Assembly: GCF_041260155.1 (NCBI RefSeq)
Contig: NW_027248277.1
Location: 4,004,501-4,068,500 of the forward strand
Length of the DNA stretch: 64,000 nucleotides
Origin: Ptychodera flava
Lineage: Eukaryota; Hemichordata; Enteropneusta; Ptychoderidae
Direction of reading: 5' to 3'
In this document: positions 44,881-57,460 of the stretch, one piece after another
Numbering within the stretch: the first letter of the stretch is position 1
Layout of the letters: every line of letters starts with the position of its first letter
Position numbers and translations under genes: made by a program
The notes under the pieces: generated by a model
Told to the model about the DNA's origin: nothing
The model's database searches: none
What the model saw: only the letters and a program-made list of their open reading frames with translations

Positions 44881-45203
44881 CTTCAGAGGAAAAAAATTAG
44901 AAATATCGGAGTGTCATAGTAGCTAGTACTCCATTTTATCAGAATAGGTGGACTAATGGATAGACCTCTGGACAGAGTGTACTGATGATTGCAGCTGTAA
45001 TTTAAGGTATAAAAGTGACTTCAGTTTTGTAGCTTTTTTTACACAATTCAGAGAGCTAATATTGTATGCATTAGTTTACATTTGTAAGAACACCACGGAT
45101 ACCATCATTTTGTCAGGGTGTAACTAACATACAAGAAAGAAGTCACTTTGACACCTTCCACTATAGCTGTAATGAACACACTGACTGCAGGAAAATAATT
45201 AGA

Positions 45204-45354
45204 GGTTATTACCCAATATCGCCTGTTCCTGTGTCGTATCAGCATGAGTGTCATTTGTGCTGAGTCAGACACGAGACGAAGTCGAGTGTCTGACACAGCA
45301 CAAGTGACACGAATGCTGATCGACACATGGAACAGGCGATATTGGGTAATAACC
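45204..45354. repeat. Fold-back repeat with about 69-bp arms
   Basis: Arms 45204-45272 and 45286-45354 are inverted copies (outer ends ggttattacccaatatcgcc and its complement) with a 13-bp loop (gagacgaagtc). They pair along nearly their whole length with a handful of mismatches. Confidence 0.8.
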
Positions 45355-45899
45355 GATTTATCATATACCCATGCCCATAATTTTAGGGAATTTTTACTAA
45401 TAGAACGAAAAACCTTTAATTTTGAGGCTTTACTTTATTACGCCTTGCGAATAAATATCAGAATGTTTATGTGAACAGGCTTCATTCATAAAGTATACGA
45501 CAAAGATGTCAACATCACGCGCGACATCGCTGCAAGTCGTCCATATCTCTATGAAACCCAAGAAGAAAGACACCGGGATACAAAAATCGTCATACAGAAG
45601 GAACATTTTACAACTGTAACCGATCACAAACTGCTCAGCTTTAAATCTATCCTGATTTCGATCGTCGTACGGCACGGAGCTCGCGCGGAGAGGGGACGCC
45701 TTTTTGTTAGTTTACCTTTAGAGTTGCCATGTCAACAGTCCTCGCGCGCGTGACATTGCTGTCACGCCACGCGCTCACTACCCGTTCGGTGGAGACCATG
45801 CACAGTGCCGGCGCCGTGCGAACGGCAGAATATTTAAATAATAAAAATTTTTATTTTTCTATACCGTAAATCCATAAAATGCTCTAAACGGTTCACAAA

Positions 45900-46640
45900 T
45901 GTAAAAAAATAAACAAACCTTTGATACTAAAAAACATGCAGACACAGGAAAATGTATAAAATCTTAAAAAGACAAATAATTAAAAGCTTTGCGAAAAAGA
46001 TGCGTTTTCAGACGTTTCTTAAAACAATCAACGGTATTGCACATTCTAATATCAGCCGGTAAATCGTTCAATAAACGCGGAGCGACATGGCTGAAGGCCT
46101 GTTTGTAAATGAAAGAAGACCTCGTGAATGGAACCTCAAGCAATCTGAAGAACGCAGACAGCGCGAAGTACTCCTCGTTGGTAAAAGACCAATCATATAG
46201 ATAGGCCCAAGACCATGAGGTGCCTTAAAAACCAATAGTAAGACTTTGAACTCAATCCTACGCTCGATTGGGAGCCAGTAAAGTTATCTTAAAACTGGAG
46301 ACATGTGATCATACTTGAAGCAGCCAGACAATAGGCGCTATTTTGAACTAGCTGTAATTTCCATCGTAAACATAAGGGAAGCCCAAGAAAACAATACATT
46401 GCAATAGTCCAACTTAGAAAAAATGAAAGGATCAATGCCCTTACAAAACTGAACTGCCTATTAGCCAGTCCACATTTCTGTGTGGAACAGTTTGAATGGT
46501 TATTTGAGGAAAAATAGGCAGTCCATAGCAGTCCAACCGCCACATGCCAGTATTGGAAATATGACATGTTAAAATTTGAACATTCATCACTAGCTATGCA
46601 TGTGAAATCAGACTCAGCCATGTGAAGTAACCATTCATTA
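45900..46640 (-). mobile_element. CR1/L2-like LINE 3' fragment
   Basis: Minus-strand text in changing frames encodes LQLVQNSAYCLAASSMITC, then KAPHGLGPIY, then LLPTRSTSRCLRSSDCLRFH, MSLRVY and a terminal KR-F-A helix. This matches the C-terminal tail of L2/Rex-type ORF2. Several stops are present, and only the extreme 3' coding part survives. Confidence 0.6.
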
Positions 46641-47706
46641 CCAGTCCTACTGAATTCATGACAGAAGGGAAGATTGTCAATGGATTGAATGGTAGCTTAC
46701 ACATGTGGTAGTAAAAATTTAGACATGCATTAATAATCTGCAAGGACTGACTTGTTGTCAATTCTCAAGTCAATCTCATTCCCTATGGTCTATTTAATTT
46801 AAATAAATTAGGCGGCACCCATGTGTAGCGTTGTTTTACTTGGGTTAAGTTTTTCAGGTGAAATTACTCATGTTTGCACTATAGAAATACTAAATGGGTC
46901 ACATGCACGGTTACCAGTTAAATTGTTCTCAGACTTTAATATTTAGTGGATACAGAAGCAGTGGTTTGCAGTTTTTAAAGTGACAGCTGGTATATAGCTG
47001 TAAGTTATTTATTTTGTTCATTTTGTGTTGTGTATTAACTTCTCTTACTTTATTATTCACAAATTTAAGTTGAATTAGCTCGTTCATATTATCAATACAA
47101 CCAACATACACTTTGGGTGCATGTTATTATAAAAGTTCACTGTTATTGTTTTCAATTGAAGTTAAGTCCAGACTAAAATGTGATTACAAACAATATAACA
47201 ATGCTGACTGTACATAATACAGGTTCTGAACACTGGACATTTGAACATGCTTTAGAAAATCGAATAACATAAGCAATACTGGCTTACATGATTTAAAAGA
47301 GAGAAAAAACTGTAGTCAATATAAGAACAAAATTTCTGCCAAAATTATGAAGTTACAGACTATCCCTTGAATATGGTTAGAATTGGTTTAATTCATCTCC
47401 ATTAAAAAAAGGAGACCAGGGATTTTCAGTATAAACCAATGAATATGACAAGAGGGAAGTCACTGCAAACATCTACGAGCAGCCTCTAAATAAAATCAGC
47501 ACAGATCATTTAAAGATCGTTTATTTTTATTTTCAAAATGTGAAATAATTAACACATGTTCACCGCTAAATATCCAATATGATCGGAACCTGCATTCTAT
47601 TGAAAGGTACGCACATTTTCAGACGTAATATGGTTGGATCAGTCATTAAATATTTCTCATACGGTCCACGTTTTCGCGTACGTCCGTGAGCAACTGGCTA
47701 TGCAGT
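46641..47706. other. No gene recognised
   Basis: AT-rich sequence with no motif-bearing frames or repeats seen. Confidence 0.5.
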
Positions 47707-47714
47707 CATGTATT

Positions 47715-47809
47715 TAGCCCTACGTACGATGCTGTGTGTTCCGCTACAGCTAATAGCCCCGCTCGGGCTATTAGCTGTAGCGGAACACACAGCATCGTAC
47801 GCAGGGCTA
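47715..47809. mobile_element. 95-bp fold-back MITE with 9-bp target duplication
   Basis: Arms 47716-47759 and 47765-47808 pair over 44 bp with a single mismatch around a 5-bp loop. The ends are TAGCCCTACG and CGCAGGGCTA. Exact flanks tcatgtatt lie at 47706-47714 and 47810-47818. This is a minimal mobile hairpin, and the near-perfect stem suggests recent insertion or maintenance of pairing. Confidence 0.85.
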
Positions 47810-47819
47810 TCATGTATTG

Positions 47820-50089
47820 TACGTCATATCATGCCACAACGACGAACACACTTGCGATGGTTCTGCATCTGCCATTGTAAAACTTTCGCGACTACAACTT
47901 ACATAAAACTTAATGGAGACGCAGTACGGGTACTGTTTTATTCCCCAACAGTACAAAAATCGAGCCGGATGGACTAACGGTTCTGACGATACACGGTACG
48001 ATGTCGTGACTTGGAGGGACCATGGTTTCCAAAACGCAAAACGGAGTGCCGGGACGCAAGAGGGTACTGCCTGAAAGGTCCCGTAAATGAGTATGCTGGA
48101 ATTTAACAAGGCAGATCAGTATTGCAACGGTGTTCACTTAGTGTGTCTGACTTCCGTATTTTAACTGATCTCTTCATATTAAGTCATTTTTTGTTTATTA
48201 TAAATATCTAAAAGAACAGTTTACGCGTACACAAAATGTCAAAATTTTGCGACGATCACGACCCTTGACCTTTTGACTTATCGGATATCACATTGCATCT
48301 CTCAAATGAGACTGCGCAGAGTTTTTTGAAGTAACGGCTAACAGTTCAGAGCTTCAACTGAATCTTACGAATTATGGCTGATTTCTCGGTCATTTCTACC
48401 CCCAGCGACGATACATTTTTAGTCAAAACAGCAAGTGAGTTATGTCTAAGGGGTAATGTTTCAGTAGGCATGAAGGTAAAGTGTATTTCCCCCGCGACAG
48501 TGTTGGACCGTGGTTGGATGCAGTGACCAAGACAGCAAGAGCAAGTCGCCGGTTGACGATAATTTTCCATTCATCCGGTAAGTATTTGAAATGCATATTT
48601 ATAAAATACTCTTATAAAGCTCAAGAGGTAGAAATTTTGATTCCGAATACCTTTTACCTCAAGGAGGTAACACCAACACGTAGCGCCACGAATCGAACAC
48701 ATTTCTATAGTATGTGTGACTTCAGACTATGGACAAAATGGTGGTGCATTGACTTCACTGTGCACTTGCTGGCGATCGTGAAGATGTGAGCCTCACCCAT
48801 ACTCGAAGTCAATCAGATAATGAGTTGTGCCTGTTTTTATTCACATTGCAAAATTGGCTCAATAAGCATTTTCAGATGAATTTCTCGCTCGCTTTCAATT
48901 TCCGGGGTATGCAAAAAATTAGGCGAAATGAAAATATTAAAAAAAAACTAGATCGTAGGATGAACATGGCTTTGTAAACTTATGATTGTTTGTCCACTAT
49001 GGCACTAAGTCTTACTTGCAATTTTCTACTTCTTTTATACATGGTTACTGTTAAAATGTATTTTTAATATGATATTGCCAGGTATGAAGCCTTTTATTGA
49101 AAGACAAAAAATATTCAGAAATTTGATGCGTCTTCATTTTCAAAGGACAGCAGCTGTAATTTTTAATGAGTTCAATAACTTGTTTGCTACATGTATTACA
49201 GACAGTACGTAACGTACTTTCTTGTATTGATTCAAATTAGGATGTAATGATGTGACGAGTCTGTAATGAGTACATAAATTAATCAGACCAGTAGCTGTGG
49301 CAACTAGTCAAGTCAATACAACGTACACAAGCCCAATACATTTCTAGATATGTTACACTAGATATGTTTAAGTTACCCACATGTAATAAATTCTTCGATG
49401 TGTTTACGTAACAAATCACACTCATGTTCTAAAACTATATTGTAAATTTGTTGTCTTAGTAAATGTTGCTAAGTTCATTCTCTTCTTTCTCTTTCATTTC
49501 AGTGTGCATGTCAGCCAAGGCCCAAGAGAAATTCGGCAAATATAATCATGACTTACCTAAAGAAGTCTTCGATGTCAAATTTCAAAACAAATAGGACATG
49601 AAAGACGAGACCTATTGGCCAGAGCTAAATGAACTCTTTTAAAGACTTATCTTGGACTAAATCACTTTTCACTTTGTCTGTGGAATTTGTTGAAGCCAAA
49701 AATTTATTAAATTTGTCATCAGACTTACAGGTATATTTTGTCCTTTTATTTTGAATGTTTGGAAAGGTGAGTCTGCTTGTGTTTGCTGTGTTCAGGTGAG
49801 TCTGAGTTGCTTTTAACTCTGTTTGGCCTGGCTTAGTTTTAGGCCAACTATAGTTAAATTACATCTCCAACAATTATTTCACATTCACTAAAAGGTCCTG
49901 TGTAAAGTACTTAATTTCACTGGAATTAGCTTTCACTTATTTCTTTTTTGCTTACACCTTCCAAAGATGCAAATGAACTGTGTTAACCAAAATAATCACA
50001 CAGCAACATAAGTAAAATTAAAATCCAGTGTCAAATTAGTACTTTTCATGGTGCTCTTTTTCTGTCAGAATGATTCTGTCATTCATATG
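47820..50089. other. Mostly non-coding; one exon-like remnant at 49501-49641
   Basis: After ctttcatttcag at 49500, one frame reads MSAKAQEKFGKYNHDLPKEV...FQNK, a stop, then DMKDETYWPELNELF and a stop. It looks like a coding remnant with one in-frame stop, but I recognise no family. The rest, including the 48481-48789 frame, shows no supported gene. Confidence 0.35.
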
Positions 50090-50235
50090 TGCATTCAAAA
50101 TAACCATTCAAAATGACCATTCGTTCACATACATGTGAATGGTTCAAAATGACCATTCGTTATTCAAAATAACCATTCATTCACATGTTATAACCATTCG
50201 TTCACATGTATGTGAGTGGCTAGCTCATTTAAATA
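50090..50235. repeat. Short repeats of ATTCGTTCACATG units
   Basis: Six or so variants of (a)accattcgttcacatg(t), with palindromic cattcacatgtatgtgaatg-like pairs, lie in 145 bp directly beside the 3' side of the neighbouring LINE. Confidence 0.65.
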
Positions 50236-50334
50236 TTTCGGCCTATACACATGCTTCTGAAATGACTGTGGACTGGCTAACTGCCTATTCCCTATGCACA
50301 TACATTTAGCCATGCCAATTAGCCATGTGAATGC

Positions 50335-52350
50335 TAATTTCACATGCTACTGACAGGCATTCCTGTTCTATAAGGGAGAGTCTTTCAAGTGACAAACATG
50401 GGAGAAATTTACAGATGCGAGCTATATTCCGTAAATGGAAGTATGCACTCCTGCATGTGAATGTCACATGCCGCTCCATCGTCAATTGGCTATCGAGAAG
50501 AACACCAAGGATTTTGACAACTGGCGCCGAATTCACGAGGGAGCCGCCTATTGCAACATCCACAGGCCCGAGACGGGAGAGGGAATGCCTCGTTCCAAAG
50601 CAGATGACCTCCGTCTTACTGTCATTCATCTTCAAACGGTGACTCAACATCCAACACTACACACCCCTGATACAATCAGAAATCTGAGCAATGGCGGATG
50701 CAGAGTCATCAACCTCAAACGAGATGTAAATCCCCGTATCATCCGCATACAATTGATGTGAAACACCGCGATCAGTGAGCAATTCAGCTAATGATGATGT
50801 GTATAATGTAAATAAAATGGGACCGAGTACACTTCCCTGGGGGACCCCACATTCCAATTTTTTGGTGGCAGACACAGCACCATTGAGAATTACACATTGA
50901 TCACGGTTCGAGAGATTGGAAGAAAACCAGTAATGCCAATTGAACGAAGTTTGTGTAACAAAAGATCATGACTAACAGTATCGAAGGCTGCCGATAAATC
51001 AAGCATGACAAGCAAAACAACTTTCTGTTGACCAATAGCACAAGCGATATCATTATGTAAGCGGAGTAGAGCGGTCTCAGTACTATGATATTTTCTGTAC
51101 GCAGATTGACGAGGGTACATGTAAATTATTGACATTTAGATGGCTCTGTAATCGGGCCGCAACGACTTTCTCTGTAATCTTTGATATCAATGATAAATTT
51201 GACACCGGTCGATAATTGTTTAAAATATCCTGATCCAATGATGCTTTCTTCAGAATTGGAGTGACCATTGCCAGTTTCAGACGATCAGGAAATTTTCCTG
51301 TCGACAATGAAAGATTGATTATTTTGAGAAAAATAGGGAGCAGTGAAGAAATACAGGCTTTGACCAATTTAGTTTGCAATGGATCCATAAAACTCGACTT
51401 GTTTGGGCAGTTCATCACAATGCGACGCACCTCATCAGCCGTAGCAGGTTCAAAGTCGCCCCATTTAATGTCCAGATCAAAGCCATGGCTCTCGGAGGCA
51501 GTGATAATGTCAGTGTCAATAGCCGGGAATCCAAGCTGAATTTTCTTGATTTTATCCGAGAAGAATTTGGCAAAGCCTCAACCTTCTCAGACGGGGTTGT
51601 ACAACCCGAGTGTCCGACCCTAATACATTCAATACGGCGCGAAACAGACGTCTCGAATCAGAGGTACTGTCCTCAATCATGCCCGTGTAGAAGTTCGTTT
51701 TTGCATCATCAATCATCGAATTCACATTATCACGCTGATTCACAAACATCTGACGGTGTACCATAAGTCCAGAATCTCTCCACAATTTTTCATATCGTCT
51801 CCGTACTTGCTTCGCAGCCCTGATGTCATCATTATACCATGGCGCCTCAATTTTTTTATTGATAACACGGGTCTTCACTGGGGCATGTTTGTCAACAATG
51901 CTCTTCATGGACGTTGTGTATTCAGACACAAGGTGATTAAGGTCATCAATTGATGCTGTCTCCGAGACAAATCGATCGATGTCGGCTGACAGGTTATCAA
52001 GTTTTATTTTCCGAATCTGACGATACGATATTTCTTTCCACTTGCTCTGGTTGGTCTTGATAAATTGATGACGCAAAATACTGGATAGTGATCGGGAAAA
52101 CACATGTCTATTGGTAAAACATTTGCCAACAGGTCAGCATCAATAGAGTGAGCAATGATCACGTCCAGTGTATGGCCTTTGCGATGTGTTGCGCCATTGA
52201 CCAGCTGGACGAGGTCGAATGAATTAAGTAGATCCAGGAAACGCTTACCCTCTGAGGACGATGGGTCATCCAGGTGAATATTCAAATCACCGCATAGAAT
52301 GAATCGGTTGAACTGGATTTCATGAATATTTGCTAGAACTTGACCAAAAA
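50335..52350 (-). mobile_element. CR1/L2-like LINE with endonuclease and RT, truncated at both ends
   Basis: Minus-strand parts in order: end of the AP-type endonuclease (about 52.35-52.0 kb, FILCGDLNIHLDD, HTLDVIIAHS and FPDHYPVFC), a linker helix region (51.9-51.6 kb), then reverse transcriptase with NNYRPVSNLSLISKITEKVV (about 51.2 kb), MLDLSAAFDTVSHDLLLHKL (about 50.98 kb), ECGVPQGSVLGPILFTLYTS (about 50.83 kb) and LYADDTGIYISF. Four or five frame changes break it. The 5' endonuclease part and the 3' tail are missing. Confidence 0.85.
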
Positions 52351-54590
52351 AATACCATGGGAAAACATTTCAAGACTCAACGTGATATTTCCGTATTTTG
52401 CAACCAGAAATAGGCCTACCCGTGTTCCTCGAAGCCCTTCAAGTTTTTACGTCGGCGACATCGCTTCGCAGGCGGGGAGCGGCAGCCATTTTGTTGTTTA
52501 CGTTGTTTACCAACAATTTGCTAATGTAGTTCGGGAAAACTCTAAAACTGATGACGTTCATCGTGCATATCTCGACGTTTACCGTGAAATATCACGGCTG
52601 ATATTTTACGTTGAACGTCACTAGGATGTAGCAATATGGGCATATGATAATTATTATTAAATGTATCAATTCTGATTACATGGGAACACAGTCTAATTGA
52701 TACTATCATATGTTAAATTTTATAAATATCTGCCTTGATCAAGTAATCCTGTCTCTGTTTAATCAGTTGTAGGAAGAATTTTGTACAAACCCATTTTATC
52801 AGAATTGATGCATTCTGGGACAGACCTGAGGTCAGAGTGCACATTTCATAAAATAAATGGACATTTCATGGTTTATCAAAATTTCATGACACATCACTTA
52901 ATTTTTCAGCAATAGCATGTGATTCAGTTTCCCTTTCACTACAGATTTGAAAATAAAACAGAGTAACTTTCTTGAGAGAGGGAGACATTTTACTGTGAGG
53001 TGACTTCACAGCAATTTTAAAGTTAACGATAGGAATGCTGGAATTATGGAGCATTTACCACCATGATAAAAACACCCAAATTGACGATGTGAGGGTCTGT
53101 GAATTTAACAGAGACAGTTAAAGAGTTGAATCTGAGGGAATTGTCATGTTTGTATCATGTGTTCTGTTACACTTCAAAACACAAGCTGTTACAATTTACT
53201 CTGCTATAAACCCTGTGTTGAAGGATGTGAACAGTCAATCACTGCCCAACGTAGTTCACATTGAACCTGTGTTAAATTCAAACACTACTACTAGCACAAG
53301 TGACCGAACTAGGACAGTGTTTGTCAAACTCTCACTCTGAACTTTGACCTCATTGCATGCACTGCAGTGTTCACACTTTGACATATACTTTCACCATTTC
53401 ATTCAATGGTTGTTGGTAAAATAAAAGAAAACTGCATGTTAAAATTTAGCGATCTACGCTACTAAAACAAAGAATGGCTCAACCTTTACATATGACGTGA
53501 ATGTGTTGATTTGTAAAATACTGAAATTGAGAAAATTCAAGGGTTTGTACTGTCTTTACTCAGTGGATTAATAGATCTAGGAAGAGTCAGTGGCAGACAT
53601 TTTGTTATGTTTTGAAAACATAGCCTAGGAAGACTCAAAAACTGATGACATTCAGTGTGCATGCCACAAAGTTTAACATAAAATATAGCTAATATTTTAT
53701 GGTAAATTTCACCAAAGTGGAGAGATATTGGCACGGATATATGGTTTGGTAAATAAACTAGGTCAGTCCAACTACAGCAATAGGCACTCTACGATGTTAT
53801 ATCAGAGGCCAAGGCTTGAAGTAAACGTCAATGGGTTTGATAGGAAGGCAAGACTCTGGTTACAAGTGGCAGATAAAACCATTTATTCAACGTTTGGTCC
53901 TTCAAAGGGACCTAAACAAATGCCGCCATACTCGATCATTTCTCCGCCGTAATTTGTAAGGATCGTGTGATCGCCATTTTGAATCTCGCTGCAGATTCCC
54001 CAGTTCTCTCTATGGGCAGATCGTCCATGTAGCCGACACGAACACGAAGTGTCTGTTACCGGCTACCAAAAACTATGAAAAATAGTAAAGAATGAGCTAC
54101 AAAATCACTATCAGTTTTAAGTTGCAGGTAGAATAAATCTGTGCCTTTGTATAAAATACTATAAAAATAGTAGAAAGTGAGCAACCAGTTGAAAGTTTAG
54201 TAGAGGAGACCTTAACCGCATATCATTTGCATCTCATTGTCGGCTACATGGACTGTGTGCCTCTCTATGGACCGTTGCAGGGCTGTGGTGGAGGCCGTAT
54301 AACGCCTGGAACACACAGACCTGTATGCAGGGCTAACATACAACATGCAGCACTGCTACGCTGGCATGCCCAAGTACAACTTCGAAGTCAGCGGAAAAGA
54401 AAATTGCATTGTGACTGCAGCTCATCCGCCGAGTTGCGAGATAAGACAAGTTAATTATGAAAAAATGAGGAAACTGCATTGGAATGTTTTGTTAAATTTC
54501 AATGGTTAGTGTGTGACAATGAGAAGAATAAGTTTTTATCTCCCTCATATGCATATGTATATATGCGAATGGGAGGTATTCTTATAAGGT
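52351..54590. other. Non-coding, with an old duplicated segment
   Basis: About 52480-52625 and 53560-53740 share cattttgttg/t, aaaactgatgac(g/a)ttca and (g)atattttacg/tg-like text in the same order, so they are diverged copies of one repeat. I saw no convincing gene. Confidence 0.4.
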
Positions 54591-54601
54591 GGCAAAATGT
54601 C

Positions 54602-54705
54602 GTCTGTATGTATGTATGTCTGTATGTATGTATGTATGTATGTATGTATGTATGTATGTATGTATGTATGTATGTATGTATGTACCGGTATGTATGTATG
54701 TCCGT
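54602..54705. repeat. (GTAT)n microsatellite
   Basis: About 25 near-perfect tetranucleotide units. The tyrosine/valine/cysteine-repeat ORFs across it are artefacts. Confidence 0.95.
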
Positions 54706-54879
54706 CCACATCAAAACACCTAAACTGCAGCACCTACTGTCTTAGTATTTGGTGGACAGGTGCACCTAGGGTGGAGATGTGTATTTGTTCAAATAACATG
54801 TCAGTGCCAAAAATATGCAAATGAGGGGAAAAAAGAAAACTTGTGCAAATGGCTAAAACTAAGTAAGAATTTGTCAGAT

Positions 54880-55560
54880 TTGGTTGAAACTTAGTTTGCA
54901 GATTCATTTAGGTATTCTAAATTATGTGTGCAAAAATTGGGGTGAAGTTAGCATGTTTGTATTTTCAGGCTATTTTTTCCGTTTTTAGTCAAAAAATCTT
55001 TTTCTCTGAAATCGCTCGTCTGATTGCTCTGAAAGTTAATATCCATGTTCCTCAGGATGACCTCAGTCATGCTTGTACAAACTGTATTGATATTGTCATA
55101 TTTATAATTTTTGGGCAATTTTCCCAATTTTGATTAAAAAAAAGTTATCCAAAATCTACTGATTTGATAGCTTTGATATTTATATACAGGTACCTAAGAT
55201 TAATCTTGATATGATGTACTGAAGTTATGTTGAAACTGGCAATTTTTTAATTTTGGGGCAATTTTGCTTTTTTTGGTCAAAAATATTTCTCCTAAAACTA
55301 CTGATTTGGTAGCTTTGATATCTAGTGTACAGGTTCCTAGGGTTTATGTTATTAAAATTAGGATGAAATCTGCAATTTTGTATTTGATTGAGGGCAATTT
55401 TTCTCATTTTTGGTCAAAAAAATTGTTTCTCAAAATTCACCAGTCTGTTTGCTTTGATATTTAGTGAACAGGTTCTTAGGGGTTTTGTTAATATGATATT
55501 GAAATTAGGTTGAAATCCGGAATTTGGAATTTTTGGGGCAACTTTGCTAAACTGTCAATT
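54880..55560. repeat. Diverged tandem repeat, about 150-185-bp unit
   Basis: Four units share ctgatttggtagctttgatat, tacaggttcctagg, gttgaaatctgcaatttt and ggcaattttgc...tttttggtcaaaaa in the same order. The same family is recognisable at 1-300. Transposon origin is not shown. Confidence 0.7.
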
Positions 55561-55639
55561 TTGCTGGGATATCTTTCATTTGTACTTTTAAGATTTTCGG
55601 GATAATTTCATATCTACTGGAACTAAGCGTATATAATGT

Positions 55640-57460
55640 GGGGAGTCCCGTGACCATGTACGACTAGGCAAGTGCGTTAACCCCTCAGCTCTCCAAATCT
55701 GCCACAGTTTTCAGCTCATCTCAGAAAGTCTGCGTACAATACTCAATCATAACCTCCGTAAATACCCAGTCACCCTGCAGACCGAAAATGCCGAATATTC
55801 AACCACCCTCAGGCAGCAATATGAAGCAAAGAAGCATCACAGCGTTCACTAGACTGATTCAGACCAACCGGACACCTACAGCTTCACAAACACAAGGCCA
55901 GCAACGAGGACGAACCTTTTCCAGATAAATCACCATGAAAATGCTCTACAGAAGCCTGGAAAGTTTGCGAGCAGATGTCACCATGATCAAAACCAAACTC
56001 TTGGTATTATCAGATATCAAAGATCGAGTAACAAAACTCGAGGAGAGGCAAAACGACTTCGACAAATCGTGTGAATATGGTGCTACCAAAGCCGACGACA
56101 ATGAAATAGGATCGACTTCCTCGAACAGAAAGTCTGTCAACTTACAGAAAACTTAAAAAACTCAGGAGGAAAGTACTCGAGCACAATGTCGACTAAGAAA
56201 ATGCTCCCTCCACTTCTACGGTGTAAAGGAAAAAAGAAACCAAAAGTCAATGGAGGATGCCCGACAATTGCTAATGGACAAGTTCCAAGTAAGTGATCAC
56301 GGAATAGAAAAAGCCTTCCGAGCCCCAGTATGAGGGAGCATCACCAACAATCGGTCACGACCTATCATTATGAAATTCACTCTACTGGCGAAAAGTCAAC
56401 AGATATTACGCAAAGCCAAGCAAGCCCTAGTTGGAACAGAAATCTACATCAAACAAGACCTTCTCCCCGCAGATTACAAGGAAAAATGCCTGTACCACAA
56501 GATCATGGCGCAAGCTTACAAGGACGGAAAGAAACCAATCTGCCGGAATGGAATGCTGTACATCGACGGAGTCAAGTACTCAGGACCCCCACCAACACTC
56601 GATGTGGTTTAAGAACTGCGCCTCAGACCACCCATGCGACTGCATGAACATTAGACCAGCAGATTGGAGAGCTACACTGCCACATCATCTTCACTCAAGT
56701 CATGCGACAATAACTATCTTTAACTATTGTCAGGACTTTTTTTATTAGATTTAGTAGGAACTGTTTTTTCTCTTTTGTCCTTTTCTTATCCTTTTTCACA
56801 ATTCTATCCAAAATAAGGTAAAACCAACAGAATGGAAGTAAGTGTGCTTTTAAGAATTAAATCCAATTAATGAACGCTATTATAAAGAGAATATCACTTT
56901 ACTGGACCATGGTCTCCTACATATAGCCTACCATTTAAGGTAGCCATGGACACAAAAACATGTGAATTCCAGTTCAAACTTCTTCATCATATTCTGTACA
57001 AAAACTACGTTTATCTAGAAGAGGCATGGACCAATCACCGCTCTGTTCGTTCTGCAAAAACAGCAACGAGACACTAGATCATCTTTTCTACACCTGTAAA
57101 TTGACTTAGACCTTCTGGATTGAGTTTCACACATTTTTGAGGAAAATGGTCAGTTTGTTCACGAGACATAACTTAAATGAAGTGCTCTTTGGTGTTGATG
57201 GTTACTCTGACATTCATAATCACTTGCTACTGTTAGCCAAAAGACATATGTATGCCATGAAAATAAAACAGAGTAAATCACACTTTGCAGCTTTTATGTC
57301 GCAAGTGCAATTCAACTACCAGCTAGAGTATGAAATCGCTATGGAAAAAGACAAATTAGAGAGACATTGCAGCAAATGGATTTCAATTTTACACGAAATT
57401 GTAGATAACTTAGCACTGTACTTAATTTAAATTTAAGTTACTGTTACTAAAGAAAATGTT
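55640..57460 (+). mobile_element. L1/Tx1-like LINE copy with large internal deletion
   Basis: About 55.93-56.61 kb encodes an L1-type ORF1: a coiled coil (LSDIKDRVTKLEERQNDFDK), then the RRM/C-terminal part RPIIMKFTLLAKSQQILRKA with GTEIYIKQDLLPADYKEKCL and NGMLYIDGVKYSG. From about 56.96 kb the text is the ORF2 C-terminus (KTCEFQFKLLHHILYKNYVY; LDHLFYTCK; then the frame 57137-57430). Endonuclease and RT are absent, so nearly all of ORF2 is deleted. Several frame changes are present. The shape recalls half-L1 (HAL1-type) derivatives. Confidence 0.7.

Noticed and set aside
47820-48140. Minus-strand ORFs of 75 and 99 aa
   Set aside because: They overlap each other in different frames and show no conserved motifs or splice signals.
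54479-54824. Tyrosine/cysteine/valine-repeat and histidine/threonine-repeat ORFs
   Set aside because: They are translations of the (GTAT)n microsatellite.
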